Below, piece after piece: positions 7,581 to 16,639 of a stretch of DNA of 64,000 nt (its first letter is position 1; each line of letters begins with the position of its first letter). The position numbers and the translations under genes were made by a program. Under the pieces are notes generated by a model. It did no database searches, was not told the DNA's origin, and saw only the letters and a list, made by a program, of their open reading frames with translations. The DNA lies in the NCBI RefSeq assembly GCF_900169525.1, contig NZ_LT821240.1:1189684-1253683 (forward strand). The letters run 5' to 3'. This stretch comes from Corynebacterium pacaense. Its GTDB lineage: Bacteria > Actinomycetota > Actinomycetes > Mycobacteriales > Mycobacteriaceae.

Positions 7581-9068
7581 ATGACACACACCGTCGATCC
7601 GAAATTCCGCGAAAGGTACCGCGCCATTGATGCGCGGGACCCGCGTTTCGACGGCCAGTTCTTCACCGCCGTCTCCTCCACCGGCATCTACTGCCGACCG
7701 TCCTGCCCGGCGCGCACACCGAAACCGGAAAATGTCTCCTTCTTCCTCACCTCCGCTGCCGCCCAGCGGGCCGGTTACCGCGCCTGCAGGAGGTGTGCGC
7801 CGGAGGCCGCACCCGGCACTCCCGAATGGAACATCCGCGGGGACACCGCCGCGCGTGCCATGCGACTGATCAATGACGGCGTGGTGGACCGCGAGGGGGT
7901 CGCCGGACTGGCCTCCAGACTGGGATACAGCCCCCGCCACCTCAACCGGATTCTCCTCGCGGAACTCGGTGCCGGGTCGCTGGCGCTCGCCCGCGCGAGG
8001 CGGGCCCAGGCTGCGCGTTCGTTGATCATCGAAACCGATCTCAGCATGTCCAGGATCGCGTTCGCCGCCGGTTTCACCTCCGTCCGGCAGTTCAATGACA
8101 CCATGCTGGACATCTTCGGTCTGCGCCCCGGTGATCTGCGCCGTGCCGGCGGCACCTCCCGACCCTCCCCCACCCTGGGAGTGGAGTTGCCGGTACGCCA
8201 GCCTTTCGACGCCCCCGGCGTCTTCGGCTTCCTCGCCGCGCGTGCGGTGGGCGGCGTCGAGGTCGCCGACCTCGGCGATCCCACCCGGCTGCGCTATGCG
8301 CGCACACTCACCCTGCCGTGGGGGCCGGGTGCGGTCGAGGTCGTCGCAAAGCGGAGTGCCCGGGGCTGGAACCTGCGGGCACAACTCGAGCTGACAACGC
8401 TTGCCGACGCCGCCCCCGCCGTCGCGCGGGTGCGCCGCCTGCTCGACCTGGATGCCGATCCGGTGGCCGTCGACCGCGGCCTGGCCGAGGATCCCCGTCT
8501 GGCGGCGCTGGTGGAGCGGACCCCCGGTATCCGCGTTCCCGGAGCGGTTGATCCGCACGAGCTCGTGGTGCGCGCGATGGTCGGTCAGCACATCTCCGTC
8601 GCCGCGGCGCGCACACACCTGACCCGGCTGGCCACAGGCATCGGGCACCCCCATGCATCGGCCTTTGAGGGGCTGGACACGCTGTTTCCCGATCCCGTGG
8701 AGATTGTCCGCAGTGACCTCCTCAGGCTTCCCGCCAGATCGCTCGGTTATCTGCGCGCCACCCTGGAGGCTCTGATCTCCGGCGAACTGGTTGTTGATGT
8801 CGGCGCGGATGCCCCGGAACTGAGCGCCCAGCTGCTGGCGCAACCGGGAATCGGTCCGTGGACCTCCGCCTACATCCGCATGCGCGTGCTCGGATCACCT
8901 GATGCGTGGCTGCACGGTGATGTGGCACTCCTGGCCGGTGCCTCGGCAATCGGACTGGCCGATGCGGATCACCGGACGCTCGCCGCACATGCGGACACCT
9001 GGTCACCCTGGCGGTCCTATGCCGCCATGCATCTGTGGCGCGCCGCCGCGGGAAGGAAACGGACATGA
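7581..9068 (+). CDS. alkA: Ada/AlkA fusion: methylation-responsive regulator and DNA-3-methyladenine glycosylase
   Basis: Three modules are visible in 495 residues. An Ada-type zinc domain carries the four cysteines of GIYCRPSCPAR and YRACRRC; the first is the likely methyl acceptor. An AraC-type HTH follows (residues about 85-190, with FAAGFTSVRQFND). The C-terminal half is an AlkA-type HhH-GPD glycosylase with LLAQPGIGPWTSAYIRMR and a catalytic Asp in AWLHGDVAL. Such fusions sense methyl phosphotriesters and excise N3-methyladenine. The ATG at 7581 fits the family start. Its last bases overlap the ogt start (ATGA). Confidence 0.92.
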   Translation: MTHTVDPKFRERYRAIDARDPRFDGQFFTAVSSTGIYCRPSCPARTPKPENVSFFLTSAAAQRAGYRACRRCAPEAAPGTPEWNIRGDTAARAMRLINDGVVDREGVAGLASRLGYSPRHLNRILLAELGAGSLALARARRAQAARSLIIETDLSMSRIAFAAGFTSVRQFNDTMLDIFGLRPGDLRRAGGTSRPSPTLGVELPVRQPFDAPGVFGFLAARAVGGVEVADLGDPTRLRYARTLTLPWGPGAVEVVAKRSARGWNLRAQLELTTLADAAPAVARVRRLLDLDADPVAVDRGLAEDPRLAALVERTPGIRVPGAVDPHELVVRAMVGQHISVAAARTHLTRLATGIGHPHASAFEGLDTLFPDPVEIVRSDLLRLPARSLGYLRATLEALISGELVVDVGADAPELSAQLLAQPGIGPWTSAYIRMRVLGSPDAWLHGDVALLAGASAIGLADADHRTLAAHADTWSPWRSYAAMHLWRAAAGRKRT

Positions 9069-9601
9069 AGATCACCACCCTGGCAACGCCCGACGGGGAT
9101 TTCACCATCATCGTCTCCTGCGGGGCCGTACTGGCCTCCGGCTGGACCACCGACATCGCATCGCTGCTGGCGCTGATCCACCCGATCCTGCGCCCGGATA
9201 CCGGGGAGATGCACAGGACCGGGCCCGGGGACGCGGAGGTCGCGGCCGCCACCGACGCAGTGGGAGCCTACTACCGCGGAGAGCTCGATGCCCCAGCACG
9301 GATCCCGGTGCACCAGGAGTCCGGCGAGTTCCGCACGCACGCATGGGATGTGCTGCGCGGGGTTGGCCCGGGGGATACCGTTTCCTACCGCGAACTGGCG
9401 GAGCTGAGCGACCGTCCGGCCGCGATTCGCGCCGCCGCGGGAGCCTGTGCGATGAACGCCGCGGCACTGTTCGTCCCCTGTCACCGCGTGCTGCGTAGCG
9501 ACGGTGGCCTCGGCGGGTTCCGCTATGGCACCGAAATCAAGCGGAGTCTGTTGGCGAGGGAGTCGCGACAGGTGCAGGCACCCTCCATTCCCGGGCTGTG
9601 A
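9065..9601 (+). CDS. ogt: Methylated-DNA--protein-cysteine S-methyltransferase
   Basis: This 178-residue suicide enzyme removes O6-methyl groups from guanine. The active-site motif PCHRVLRSDGGLGGFRYG is complete with its acceptor cysteine, and AGACAMNAAALFV precedes it. The start overlaps the alkA stop (ATGA) by four bases, so the two alkylation-repair genes are co-transcribed and translationally coupled. Its 3' end overlaps the convergent MFS gene by 65 bp. Confidence 0.95.
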   Translation: MKITTLATPDGDFTIIVSCGAVLASGWTTDIASLLALIHPILRPDTGEMHRTGPGDAEVAAATDAVGAYYRGELDAPARIPVHQESGEFRTHAWDVLRGVGPGDTVSYRELAELSDRPAAIRAAAGACAMNAAALFVPCHRVLRSDGGLGGFRYGTEIKRSLLARESRQVQAPSIPGL

Positions 9602-10775
9602 CGATGACACCCGTGCCCGCGATGACGCTCAGCAGGACGGCGATCGCGGGCAGCCCGACCACGGCTCCGAAGGTGCCCGCCAGCGGATATCCGAGCAGAA
9701 AACACAGGTGGGACAGCGAGAACTGGGCAGCGAACACCGCCGGTCGCGAATCCTGGTCGCTGTTGCGGCGCAGCAGCCTGGCAGACGGGGTGAGAACCAT
9801 GGAAGTGGCCGCGCCGAGCAGGATCCAGAGCACGGTAAGTATCACCCACTGCATCCTCCCCTGCGCCAGCGTCAGTGCCGCCGGGACGGCCAGCAGCGCG
9901 ACCGGCACCACCGCGCCGCCGGTTAGCATGACCCGGCGATCGGGCACCCCGTCCAACACCCTCGGTAGGCCCAGCGCCACCACCATGGATCCCGCTCCGT
10001 AGGCTCCCAGGAGCAGTGCGACCTCCGCCTGTCCGCCACCCAGCTGTGCCCTGACGATCTCGACGGTGTTGACGATGACCATGGAGGTCGCCATTGCGAC
10101 GACTAGGTTGAGTCCCATGAGTCCGCGCAGTTCGGGCACGCATCGGAATGCGCGGATTCCGCGGGTGAGGCGCTCGGTGAACCCCGCCGTGGTGTCCACG
10201 GGCCCGACCGGACCAAGCACCGCCGTGGACACGAGCGACGCGGAGATCAGAAAGCCGAGCACCGTGCCGAGGAACAGGTTGTGATAGCTGATGAACAGCA
10301 GCAACGCCGCGGCGAGCATCGGGCTGAGCAGAGATTCGAGGTCATAGGCCAGGCGCGAGAGTGACAGCGCCCGCGTGTAGTCACGCTCATCGGGCAGCAC
10401 GGAGGGAATCAGCGCCTGGAAGGTGGGCGTGAAGGTCGCCGAGGCGGACTGCAGCACGAAGATGAGGATGTAGATCTGCCAGGCGTCCGTGACAAACGGA
10501 AGCATCACGGCGATACCGGCCCGGACCAGGTCCGCTCCAATCAGCACCGGCTTGCGCGGAAGTCGGACGAACAATGCGCTGATGATCGGCGCGATGGCGA
10601 CATAGGCGATCATCTTGATCGCCATGGCGACGCCAAGCACGGCCCCGGCATCGCCCCCGGCGATATCGAAGGCGAGCAGCCCCAGGGCCACGGTGAGCAG
10701 ACCGGTACCGATCAAGGCGATGACCTGGGCACTGAAGAGCCTCGCGTAAGTCCGGTTGCGCAGGACGCCGAGCAT
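9537..10775 (-). CDS. MFS transporter (probable efflux), under an ArsR-type sensor
   Basis: The 412-residue integral membrane protein has about 12 predicted hydrophobic segments and the N-terminal signature of the MFS_3 / enterobactin-exporter-like group (RNRTYARLFSAQVIALIGTGL). The loop FVRLPRKPVLIGADLVRAG resembles motif A. Its start overlaps the stop of the upstream ArsR-family gene by one base, so the sensor most likely controls it. By analogy with KmtR/NmtR systems the exported substrate may be Ni2+/Co2+ or another toxic ion, but the protein itself does not show this. Confidence 0.85.
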   Translation of the reverse strand: MLGVLRNRTYARLFSAQVIALIGTGLLTVALGLLAFDIAGGDAGAVLGVAMAIKMIAYVAIAPIISALFVRLPRKPVLIGADLVRAGIAVMLPFVTDAWQIYILIFVLQSASATFTPTFQALIPSVLPDERDYTRALSLSRLAYDLESLLSPMLAAALLLFISYHNLFLGTVLGFLISASLVSTAVLGPVGPVDTTAGFTERLTRGIRAFRCVPELRGLMGLNLVVAMATSMVIVNTVEIVRAQLGGGQAEVALLLGAYGAGSMVVALGLPRVLDGVPDRRVMLTGGAVVPVALLAVPAALTLAQGRMQWVILTVLWILLGAATSMVLTPSARLLRRNSDQDSRPAVFAAQFSLSHLCFLLGYPLAGTFGAVVGLPAIAVLLSVIAGTGVIVTAREWRVPAPVATPSPTDSA

Positions 10776-11167
10776 CAGTCCGCCGCCGTGTCCCGGGGTG
10801 GCGCGGGGTGCGGTGTGTGGTGGTGGGGCGGGATCTGGCCGTTGGACACGGCATGTTCCGCCTGCCTTATCGCCTCCACCACCAGGGTCAGGGCGTGCTC
10901 ATCGGCGAGGCGGTAGAGCACGCTTGTTCCCTCCTGTCTTGTGGTGACCATGCGCGCCATCCGGAGTCTGGCCAGGTGCTGGGACACCCCGGAGGGCTTC
11001 TTTCCCACCAGTTCGGCGAGTGCCTTGACCGGGAGTTCCACCTGCCTGCGCAGAGCGAGGATGATCCTGATCCTCGTGGGATCCGAGAGCAGACCGAGAA
11101 CCTCGGCCGCGAGGTCGACAAACTCGGAGTCGGGATCCATTCCACAAAGCTTCTTATCCGCATTCAT
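10775..11167 (-). CDS. ArsR/SmtB-family metal sensor, KmtR/NmtR-like
   Basis: This winged-helix repressor has about 130 residues. The HTH reads ALAELVGKKPSGVSQHLARLRMA, and the preceding LSDPTRIRIILAL is typical of ArsR. It lacks the ELCVC metal site of ArsR/CadC. The C-terminal half has DEHALTLVVEAIRQAEH and then PPHHHTPHP, matching the His/Glu ligand layout of the mycobacterial Ni/Co sensor KmtR. The start at 11167 is chosen because a -10 box TACTAT (minus strand, 11179-11174) lies six bases upstream, which implies a leaderless transcript; an ATG two codons earlier is possible. Confidence 0.88.
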   Translation of the reverse strand: MNADKKLCGMDPDSEFVDLAAEVLGLLSDPTRIRIILALRRQVELPVKALAELVGKKPSGVSQHLARLRMARMVTTRQEGTSVLYRLADEHALTLVVEAIRQAEHAVSNGQIPPHHHTPHPAPPRDTAAD

Positions 11168-11190
11168 ACGCATATAGTAACATTAGTGGT

Positions 11191-11310
11191 GGTTTCCCGT
11201 CACTCCGAGAACCCCGAGGAAGCCGTCATTGCGACGCGGGGCCTCCGCTGCACCGACCACAGGCGCCGGTTGGGCCGGTGAGTTTTCTCACCGCATCCGC
11301 GACGGGAAAC
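11191..11310. repeat. Long inverted repeat with internal hairpin beside the arsR promoter
   Basis: Perfect 11-bp inverted arms ggtttcccgtc (11191-11201) and gacgggaaacc (11300-11310) enclose 98 bp. Inside the right half is a second perfect hairpin, GGTGAG-tttt-CTCACC (11277-11292). The left arm overlaps the -35 region of the leaderless arsR-like gene. It could be a structured RNA, a small mobile-element scar or a two-site operator. No target duplication is visible. Confidence 0.6.
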
Positions 11311-11717
11311 CGGGCCAGGGAACGCCGGAGACGGGCGGGATAAAGGTACGCCCATTCGAGGACCTGCTCAGGTGGAACCGGATCCGTCCAGCCCCCACCT
11401 GCACCCGCTCACCCTCCGAACAAACAGGGCCGGTGGCGGGTTTCAGAGCCCCGGCGAAGCCCACCTCCAGGAAAACCGGGACGCCACGAACATCCGTGCG
11501 GAAAACTCCGGCGCGCACCCTTGAACCTGCGGGAGGGCGGGGCGCCACCACATCCTGCGCGACATCGCCCCCGGCTCGCCGAAACGCACAAGACGCGTAA
11601 TCTGTTGGTGAACGCAGGATCCTGTCAAATCGGGGGTGGGCACCAGCCCCTCCCCCGTGTGATCCCACGGACACAGTCACGGTTTGTTCAAGCAACTCGT
11701 TCTTCGAAACAAGGTGA
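11311..11717. other. Intergenic region upstream of the aspartate exchanger
   Basis: About 400 bp with no convincing gene. Open frames here lack ribosome sites and protein-like composition. The promoter of the exchanger gene should lie here, but I see no clear -35/-10 pair. Confidence 0.5.
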
Positions 11718-13430
11718 GTGGATTTGCAGTTCCTCAGCGACATTCTCCGGGACCAGCCACTGGTCGCATTATTCATTTGTATCTCCCTGGGATATCTCCT
11801 CGGGAAACTCAAATACAAATCCTTCAAACTGGGCGGCATTGCCGGCACCCTGATAGTCAGTGTTGTCATCGGCCAGCTCGGCATCGAACTCAATGACACG
11901 GTGCGCACAGTTTTCTTTGCCCTGTTCATCTACGCGGTCGGCTTCCAGGGTGGCCCGCAGTTCTTCCGCGCACTCAATCGCCGCTCCCTCAACCAACTGC
12001 TCTCCGCGGTGCTGACCTGTGTCCTCGGACTACTCACCGTCCTGGTGGCCGCCTGGACATTCGGACTCGACCGCGGTCTCGCCGCGGGTCTCGCCGCGGG
12101 TGGACTGACACAGTCGGCGATCATCGGCACGGCCGGTGACGCCATCGCCAATCTCGGGCTTCCGGCGGACGTGACCAAGCAGATGCAGAGCAACGTCGCC
12201 GTCGGCTACGCCGTGACATACATTTTCGGCTCCCTCGGTCCGATCCTGCTGATCAGCTGGTTCCTGCCGATGATCAAGAAATGGGATATCCGCTCGGAGG
12301 CCATCAAGCTCGCCGCCAAGTTCTCCGGCGGTCGTCCCGAACTCGAGGACGGTCAGTTCAACGGAATGCGCAGCATCATCACACGCTGCTACCGCGTCGC
12401 CCCCGGCAGCCCACTGGTAAATCAGAGCTCCGCTGAGTTCGACAGGGACCTCGACCCGGCCAGCGTCGAATCCGTGGTGCGCAACGGCAAACAGATCGAG
12501 GCGGGGCCGGACACCACGATCCACGACGGCGATCTCGTCGTGGTCACCGGCACCAGGGAAAGTCTGGAACCCCTTGGCACGCGGCTCGGTGCGGAGGCGG
12601 AGCCTCCCGCCGGACTGGTGGAGGTTGAGGAAAAGCGCGAGGTCGTGCTCACCAATCGTGCGCTGGTGGGCTCGACCCTCGGCGATGTGCACCAGAAACT
12701 GAATGGGCAGTCCGACTACGGCATCTTCTTCAGCGGAGTCCGCCGAGGTGGAAAGGACCTGCCAACCCTCCAGCATGTGGAGCTGCACCGTGGCGACGAG
12801 ATCACCCTGGTGGGTCGCCCCACCGATATCGATCGCGCACAGAAGCAACTGGGCTATCCCATCCCCGCGGGTGCGGTCACCGACTTCGTCTTCTTCGGCC
12901 TCGGAATCGCCATCGGTATGCTCATCGGTCTGATTGAGGTGCCCCTCTTCGGGGTTTCGGTCAGCATCGGCACCGGAGGCGGTTGCCTGGTCTCCGGCCT
13001 CGTCTTCGGCTGGCTGCGCGGCGTCCACCCGAGGTTCGCCTCACTTCCCACGGGCGCATCGAATTTCCTCCGAGATTTCGGCCTGGCGGCGTTCGTCGGC
13101 GCCGTCGGCCTCGGCGCCGGGGCACAGGCACTGACCGCCATCAAACAATCCGGGCTCTCCCTGCTGCTCCTCGGTGTCTGCGTGACACTGATCCCGACGA
13201 TCCTGAGCTTCTTCCTCTCCTACTATTTGCTGCGCATCCGCAATCCGATCGAACTGCTCGCGGCGATAGCCGGAGGTCGAAGTGCGAATCCGGCCTTCGC
13301 CGCACTCATGGGCAAGGCCGGAAACGCCACCCCGGTGGTGCCGTTCACCATCACCTATGCGGTGGCCAACGTGCTGCTCACACTCTGGGGGCCGATCATC
13401 GTGAACCTCGTTACCACCAACGTCTCCTGA
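11718..13430 (+). CDS. aspT: Aspartate:alanine exchanger family transporter
   Basis: The 570-residue protein has the layout of the AAE family: five or so N-terminal membrane helices, two central RCK_C (TrkA-C) domains (residues about 205-385, with SPLVNQSSAEFDRDL and a later VGSTLGDVHQKL), then about five C-terminal helices. The duplicated YidE/AspT motif is visible near GLTQSAIIGTAGDA and in the C-terminal half (GGRSANPAFAALM). AspT swaps aspartate for alanine. The next gene is aspartate 4-decarboxylase, which makes this role very likely. The start is GTG 11718 after AAGG; TTG 11724 has better spacing. Confidence 0.9.
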   Translation: MDLQFLSDILRDQPLVALFICISLGYLLGKLKYKSFKLGGIAGTLIVSVVIGQLGIELNDTVRTVFFALFIYAVGFQGGPQFFRALNRRSLNQLLSAVLTCVLGLLTVLVAAWTFGLDRGLAAGLAAGGLTQSAIIGTAGDAIANLGLPADVTKQMQSNVAVGYAVTYIFGSLGPILLISWFLPMIKKWDIRSEAIKLAAKFSGGRPELEDGQFNGMRSIITRCYRVAPGSPLVNQSSAEFDRDLDPASVESVVRNGKQIEAGPDTTIHDGDLVVVTGTRESLEPLGTRLGAEAEPPAGLVEVEEKREVVLTNRALVGSTLGDVHQKLNGQSDYGIFFSGVRRGGKDLPTLQHVELHRGDEITLVGRPTDIDRAQKQLGYPIPAGAVTDFVFFGLGIAIGMLIGLIEVPLFGVSVSIGTGGGCLVSGLVFGWLRGVHPRFASLPTGASNFLRDFGLAAFVGAVGLGAGAQALTAIKQSGLSLLLLGVCVTLIPTILSFFLSYYLLRIRNPIELLAAIAGGRSANPAFAALMGKAGNATPVVPFTITYAVANVLLTLWGPIIVNLVTTNVS

Positions 13431-13491
13431 CCCGGCACGGCAGCGTCGGCAAGCACAGCACACACCGGACCAACAACCAGAAGGAAAAACA

Positions 13492-15105
13492 ATGACACGA
13501 AACAACACACCCGCAACGATCCTCCCCGACACTTCACTCAGCGAGGACCTCAGCCCCTTCGAGCTCAAGGATCTGCTGATCAAGGCCGCCTCGAGCGATT
13601 CCCACCGCCTCATGCTCAACGCCGGTCGCGGTAACCCCAACTTCCTCGCCACACTGCCCAGGCGGGCCTTTCTCAGGCTCGGTGAATTCGCCCTCAACGA
13701 ATCGGAAAGGGCGTACTCCTACCTCGACAGCGGTTTCGGAGGGCTGCCGCAGACCGAGGGCATCATCAACCGTTTTGAATCCTTTGCCGCCACCCACCAC
13801 GACGATGAGGGGGTGCGTTTCCTCCGCGCCGCGCTCTCCTATGTCGATGATCAGCTCGGTATCAACAGTGCCGACTTCCTCGCCGAGGCCGTTGCGGCCT
13901 CGCTCGGCTGCAACTACCCGGTTCCCCCGCGCATGCTGAACAACAGCGAGAAGATCGTGGGCGCCTACCTGCGCAAGGAGATGTGCCGCGACGCCGACAC
14001 CGGGGCATTCTCGCTGGTCGCCACAGAGGGTGGTACCGCGGCGATGACCTACCTCTTCCAGTCCATGTTCGCCAATGAGCTGCTGCACCCCGGGGACAAG
14101 ATCGCCATCGGCACCCCGATCTTCTCGCCCTACCTCGAAATCCCCGTGCTCCCCGGCTTCGACCTCGAGGTCGTCGACGTACGCATGGATCAGAACCTGG
14201 ACTGGCAGTACCCGAAGGAGGAGCTGGACAAGCTTCTGGACCCGGCGGTGAAGGTCTTCTGCCTGGTCAATCCGAGCAACCCGCCGTCAACGAAGCTGAC
14301 AGATGAGAGTCTGAAGGCGATCGCGACGCTGATCAGGGAGCACCGTCCCGATCTCTTCGTGATCACCGATGACGTCTACGGCACCTTCGCCGATGATTTT
14401 TCCTCATTGTTCGCCCTCGCCCCGGAGAACACGGTGCTGGTGTACTCCTTCTCGAAGTTCTTCGGAGCAACGGGCTGGCGTCTGGGCACCATCGGAATCC
14501 ACGAGGACAACGCCATCGACCGCGCGATCGCCGCGCTTCCCGAGGAGACCCGGGACAGGCTGCAGCGCAGGTACTCCTCGCTGACCACGGACGCGTCGAG
14601 CCTGAGGTTCATCGACCGTCTGGTCGCGGATTCGCGCGCGGTGGCCCTCAACCACACCGCCGGGCTGTCACTTCCCCAGCAGTTGCAGATGACGCTCTTC
14701 GCACTGCATGGACTGATGGACCGCCTCAACCGCTATGAGGACGCCGCGAAATCCCTGATCCGGCAGCGCGAAACCACCCTCTACGCCAATATCGGTGCTC
14801 CCCGTGCCTTCCAGCCCGAGGACGTCGACTACTACACGCTCGTCGACCTGCAGGAGCTCGCCGGCGAGCTCTACGGCGACGAGTTCGCAGCCTGGTTCGC
14901 CAAGGGTGATCACGGTCGGGACTACCTCTTCCGGCTGGCCCGCGAGACCGGGGTCGTCCTGCTGCCAGGCAACGGTTTCGAGGTTGTCGACGCCTCCGCC
15001 CGCGTCTCGCTGGCGAACCTCACCGACTGGGAGTACGTGGCCATCGGTCGCGCCACCCGGACGATCCTCGATGAGTACCACGAACAGTTCACCAGCCAGG
15101 GCTAG
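13492..15105 (+). CDS. aspD: Aspartate 4-decarboxylase (PLP enzyme)
   Basis: The 537-residue protein is a fold-type I PLP enzyme that converts L-aspartate to L-alanine and CO2. The length and the segment LNAGRGNPNFLATLPR near the N-terminus are typical of AspD rather than of ordinary aminotransferases. The cofactor lysine is Lys322 in VYSFSKFFGATGWRLG, and FCLVNPSNPPS plus VITDDVYG form the PLP-binding region. It follows the exchanger gene by 61 bp on the same strand with an AGAAGGA site. Together they consume a proton per turnover inside the cell and so build proton motive force. Confidence 0.93.
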   Translation: MTRNNTPATILPDTSLSEDLSPFELKDLLIKAASSDSHRLMLNAGRGNPNFLATLPRRAFLRLGEFALNESERAYSYLDSGFGGLPQTEGIINRFESFAATHHDDEGVRFLRAALSYVDDQLGINSADFLAEAVAASLGCNYPVPPRMLNNSEKIVGAYLRKEMCRDADTGAFSLVATEGGTAAMTYLFQSMFANELLHPGDKIAIGTPIFSPYLEIPVLPGFDLEVVDVRMDQNLDWQYPKEELDKLLDPAVKVFCLVNPSNPPSTKLTDESLKAIATLIREHRPDLFVITDDVYGTFADDFSSLFALAPENTVLVYSFSKFFGATGWRLGTIGIHEDNAIDRAIAALPEETRDRLQRRYSSLTTDASSLRFIDRLVADSRAVALNHTAGLSLPQQLQMTLFALHGLMDRLNRYEDAAKSLIRQRETTLYANIGAPRAFQPEDVDYYTLVDLQELAGELYGDEFAAWFAKGDHGRDYLFRLARETGVVLLPGNGFEVVDASARVSLANLTDWEYVAIGRATRTILDEYHEQFTSQG

Positions 15106-15189
15106 TTTCACCACCGGAGGTGGCAACCGCCAGGCTGTAGCCGCCGGTGATCCCACGCCGACCGGTGCGGGGTCGCGAACACCGCGGCG

Positions 15190-16128
15190 TTAGAACACCG
15201 CGACCAGGCGCCCCGTGACCTCCCCCCTGGCGAGGCGACTGAGACCGGCGGGGATGTCGTCGAAGTCGATCTCGGAGAGGGCGATCTCCAGATCGCCCCT
15301 GGCGATCCAGTCCAGGAGTGCGGAGAGGTGCCCGGGGTTGCCAGCGGGTGTGGATCCACGCAGTGTTACGTTCCTGCTCACAAGTGCCATGGTGCTCACG
15401 GTGGCCTCGGTGCGTCCGAGACCGACGATGACCACCCGTCCCTCGGGCCGGACCGCGTCGATGGCACCGGAGGTCGTGGTGCCGAAGCCGGCGAAATCGA
15501 TGACCGCGTCCAGGTCCTTTCCGGCAAGTCCGGACACATCGGAGACAATCTCAGTCACGCCGTTGGCGCGTGCGGTCTCCCACACCTCCTCCCGGGGTTC
15601 CGCGGCGTAGACGGTGGCACCGGAGAGCACGGCAATCCTTGCTCCGGTCATCCCCAGTCCGCCCAGACCGACAATGCCGATTCGGCTGCCCGGCGCGGCT
15701 CCGCCGTGAGCAACGACCCCGGTGTAGGAGGTCAGTCCGGCATCGGAGGAGGCTGCCGCCTGCGCCCAGGACACGCCCTCGGGAATGTGGACGGTTTTCG
15801 CAGCGGTCAACAGCGTGTACTCCGCATAACCGCCGCTGCGGGTGATCCCCGGGGCATCGCCCGCGGAGGTTGCGCTGACCACACGGTCACCAGGGCTGAA
15901 TCCCTCGACATCCTCCCCCCTTTCAACCACCTCCCCTGCAACCTCGTGGCCGAGCACCACCGGGAAGGGGATCTGGAACGGGAACTGACCCTCGGTATAC
16001 GCCACGTCACTGTGGCAGAGTCCCGCTCCGTGCACCCTCACCAGGAGCTGCCCCCTGCCCGGTGTCGGGGTGTCCACCTCGGCTTCGCGAAGTGGGGTTC
16101 GGGTTCGGTCGAGCAGCCAGGCTTTCAT
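15190..16128 (-). CDS. Zinc-dependent alcohol dehydrogenase lacking the structural zinc lobe
   Basis: The 312-residue medium-chain alcohol dehydrogenase keeps the catalytic zinc elements GLCHSDVAY and VVLGHEVAGEV and the Rossmann motif GIVGLGGLGMTGARIA. The four-cysteine structural zinc loop normally found after the GDRV motif is missing; GDRVVSATSAGDAPGITRSGGYAEY spans it directly. That explains the short length (family about 340-350). The frame is intact, so this is a natural subfamily rather than damage. A truncated paralog lies just upstream on the same strand. Substrate unknown. Confidence 0.88.
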   Translation of the reverse strand: MKAWLLDRTRTPLREAEVDTPTPGRGQLLVRVHGAGLCHSDVAYTEGQFPFQIPFPVVLGHEVAGEVVERGEDVEGFSPGDRVVSATSAGDAPGITRSGGYAEYTLLTAAKTVHIPEGVSWAQAAASSDAGLTSYTGVVAHGGAAPGSRIGIVGLGGLGMTGARIAVLSGATVYAAEPREEVWETARANGVTEIVSDVSGLAGKDLDAVIDFAGFGTTTSGAIDAVRPEGRVVIVGLGRTEATVSTMALVSRNVTLRGSTPAGNPGHLSALLDWIARGDLEIALSEIDFDDIPAGLSRLARGEVTGRLVAVF

Positions 16129-16247
16129 TATCTTACCTTTCCGTTTTCGGTGGTGGGGATACCTTTATTGTTCTCCCCACCACCCGGAAAATCGACCCCC
16201 GAGGGGTGTCCCGCGCCCACACCCGGTCTGGCCACCGGGCCACCGGG

Positions 16248-16586
16248 CTAGTCGTAGATCGCGATGAACCTTCCGACGTTTCCGCCTTCACGGAGTTTAT
16301 CGATCGCCTCGGGGATCTGGGCTTGGGTGATGCGGTTGATCGGGGGATGCAGCTTCCCCGATCGCATCAGCTCCAACAGCGCCGCGAGGTCCTCACGCGT
16401 GCCCGAACTGGATCCCTTGATAGTCAGCTGCTTGTTGATGAGCTGGTAGGTGTTCAGCGGTGCCTCCGAACGGCCCATTCCCACCTGCACCAGCGTCCCG
16501 TACTTGGCGAGCACGTTCACCCCCGCCGCGGTGGTGGTTCCGAATCCGGCGAAGTCCACCACCACCTCCAGGTCCCTGTCCGCGAA
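16248..16586 (-). pseudogene. Alcohol dehydrogenase, 3' fragment cut by an insertion sequence
   Basis: The frame reads VVVDFAGFGTTTAAGVNVL and continues to the normal C-terminus FIAIYD. It matches the C-terminal third of a zinc alcohol dehydrogenase and resembles the neighbouring complete one (VIDFAGFGTTTSGAI). The upstream two thirds, including the catalytic zinc site and start, are missing. Coding sequence runs straight into the terminal repeat of the IS3-family element at 16587, and no other half is found on the far side. Confidence 0.93.
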
Positions 16587-16639
16587 TGGTTCGCCCCGGG
16601 TTTAATGGAGGGTAGGAAATTGGAAAAGGAAACCCTTAC

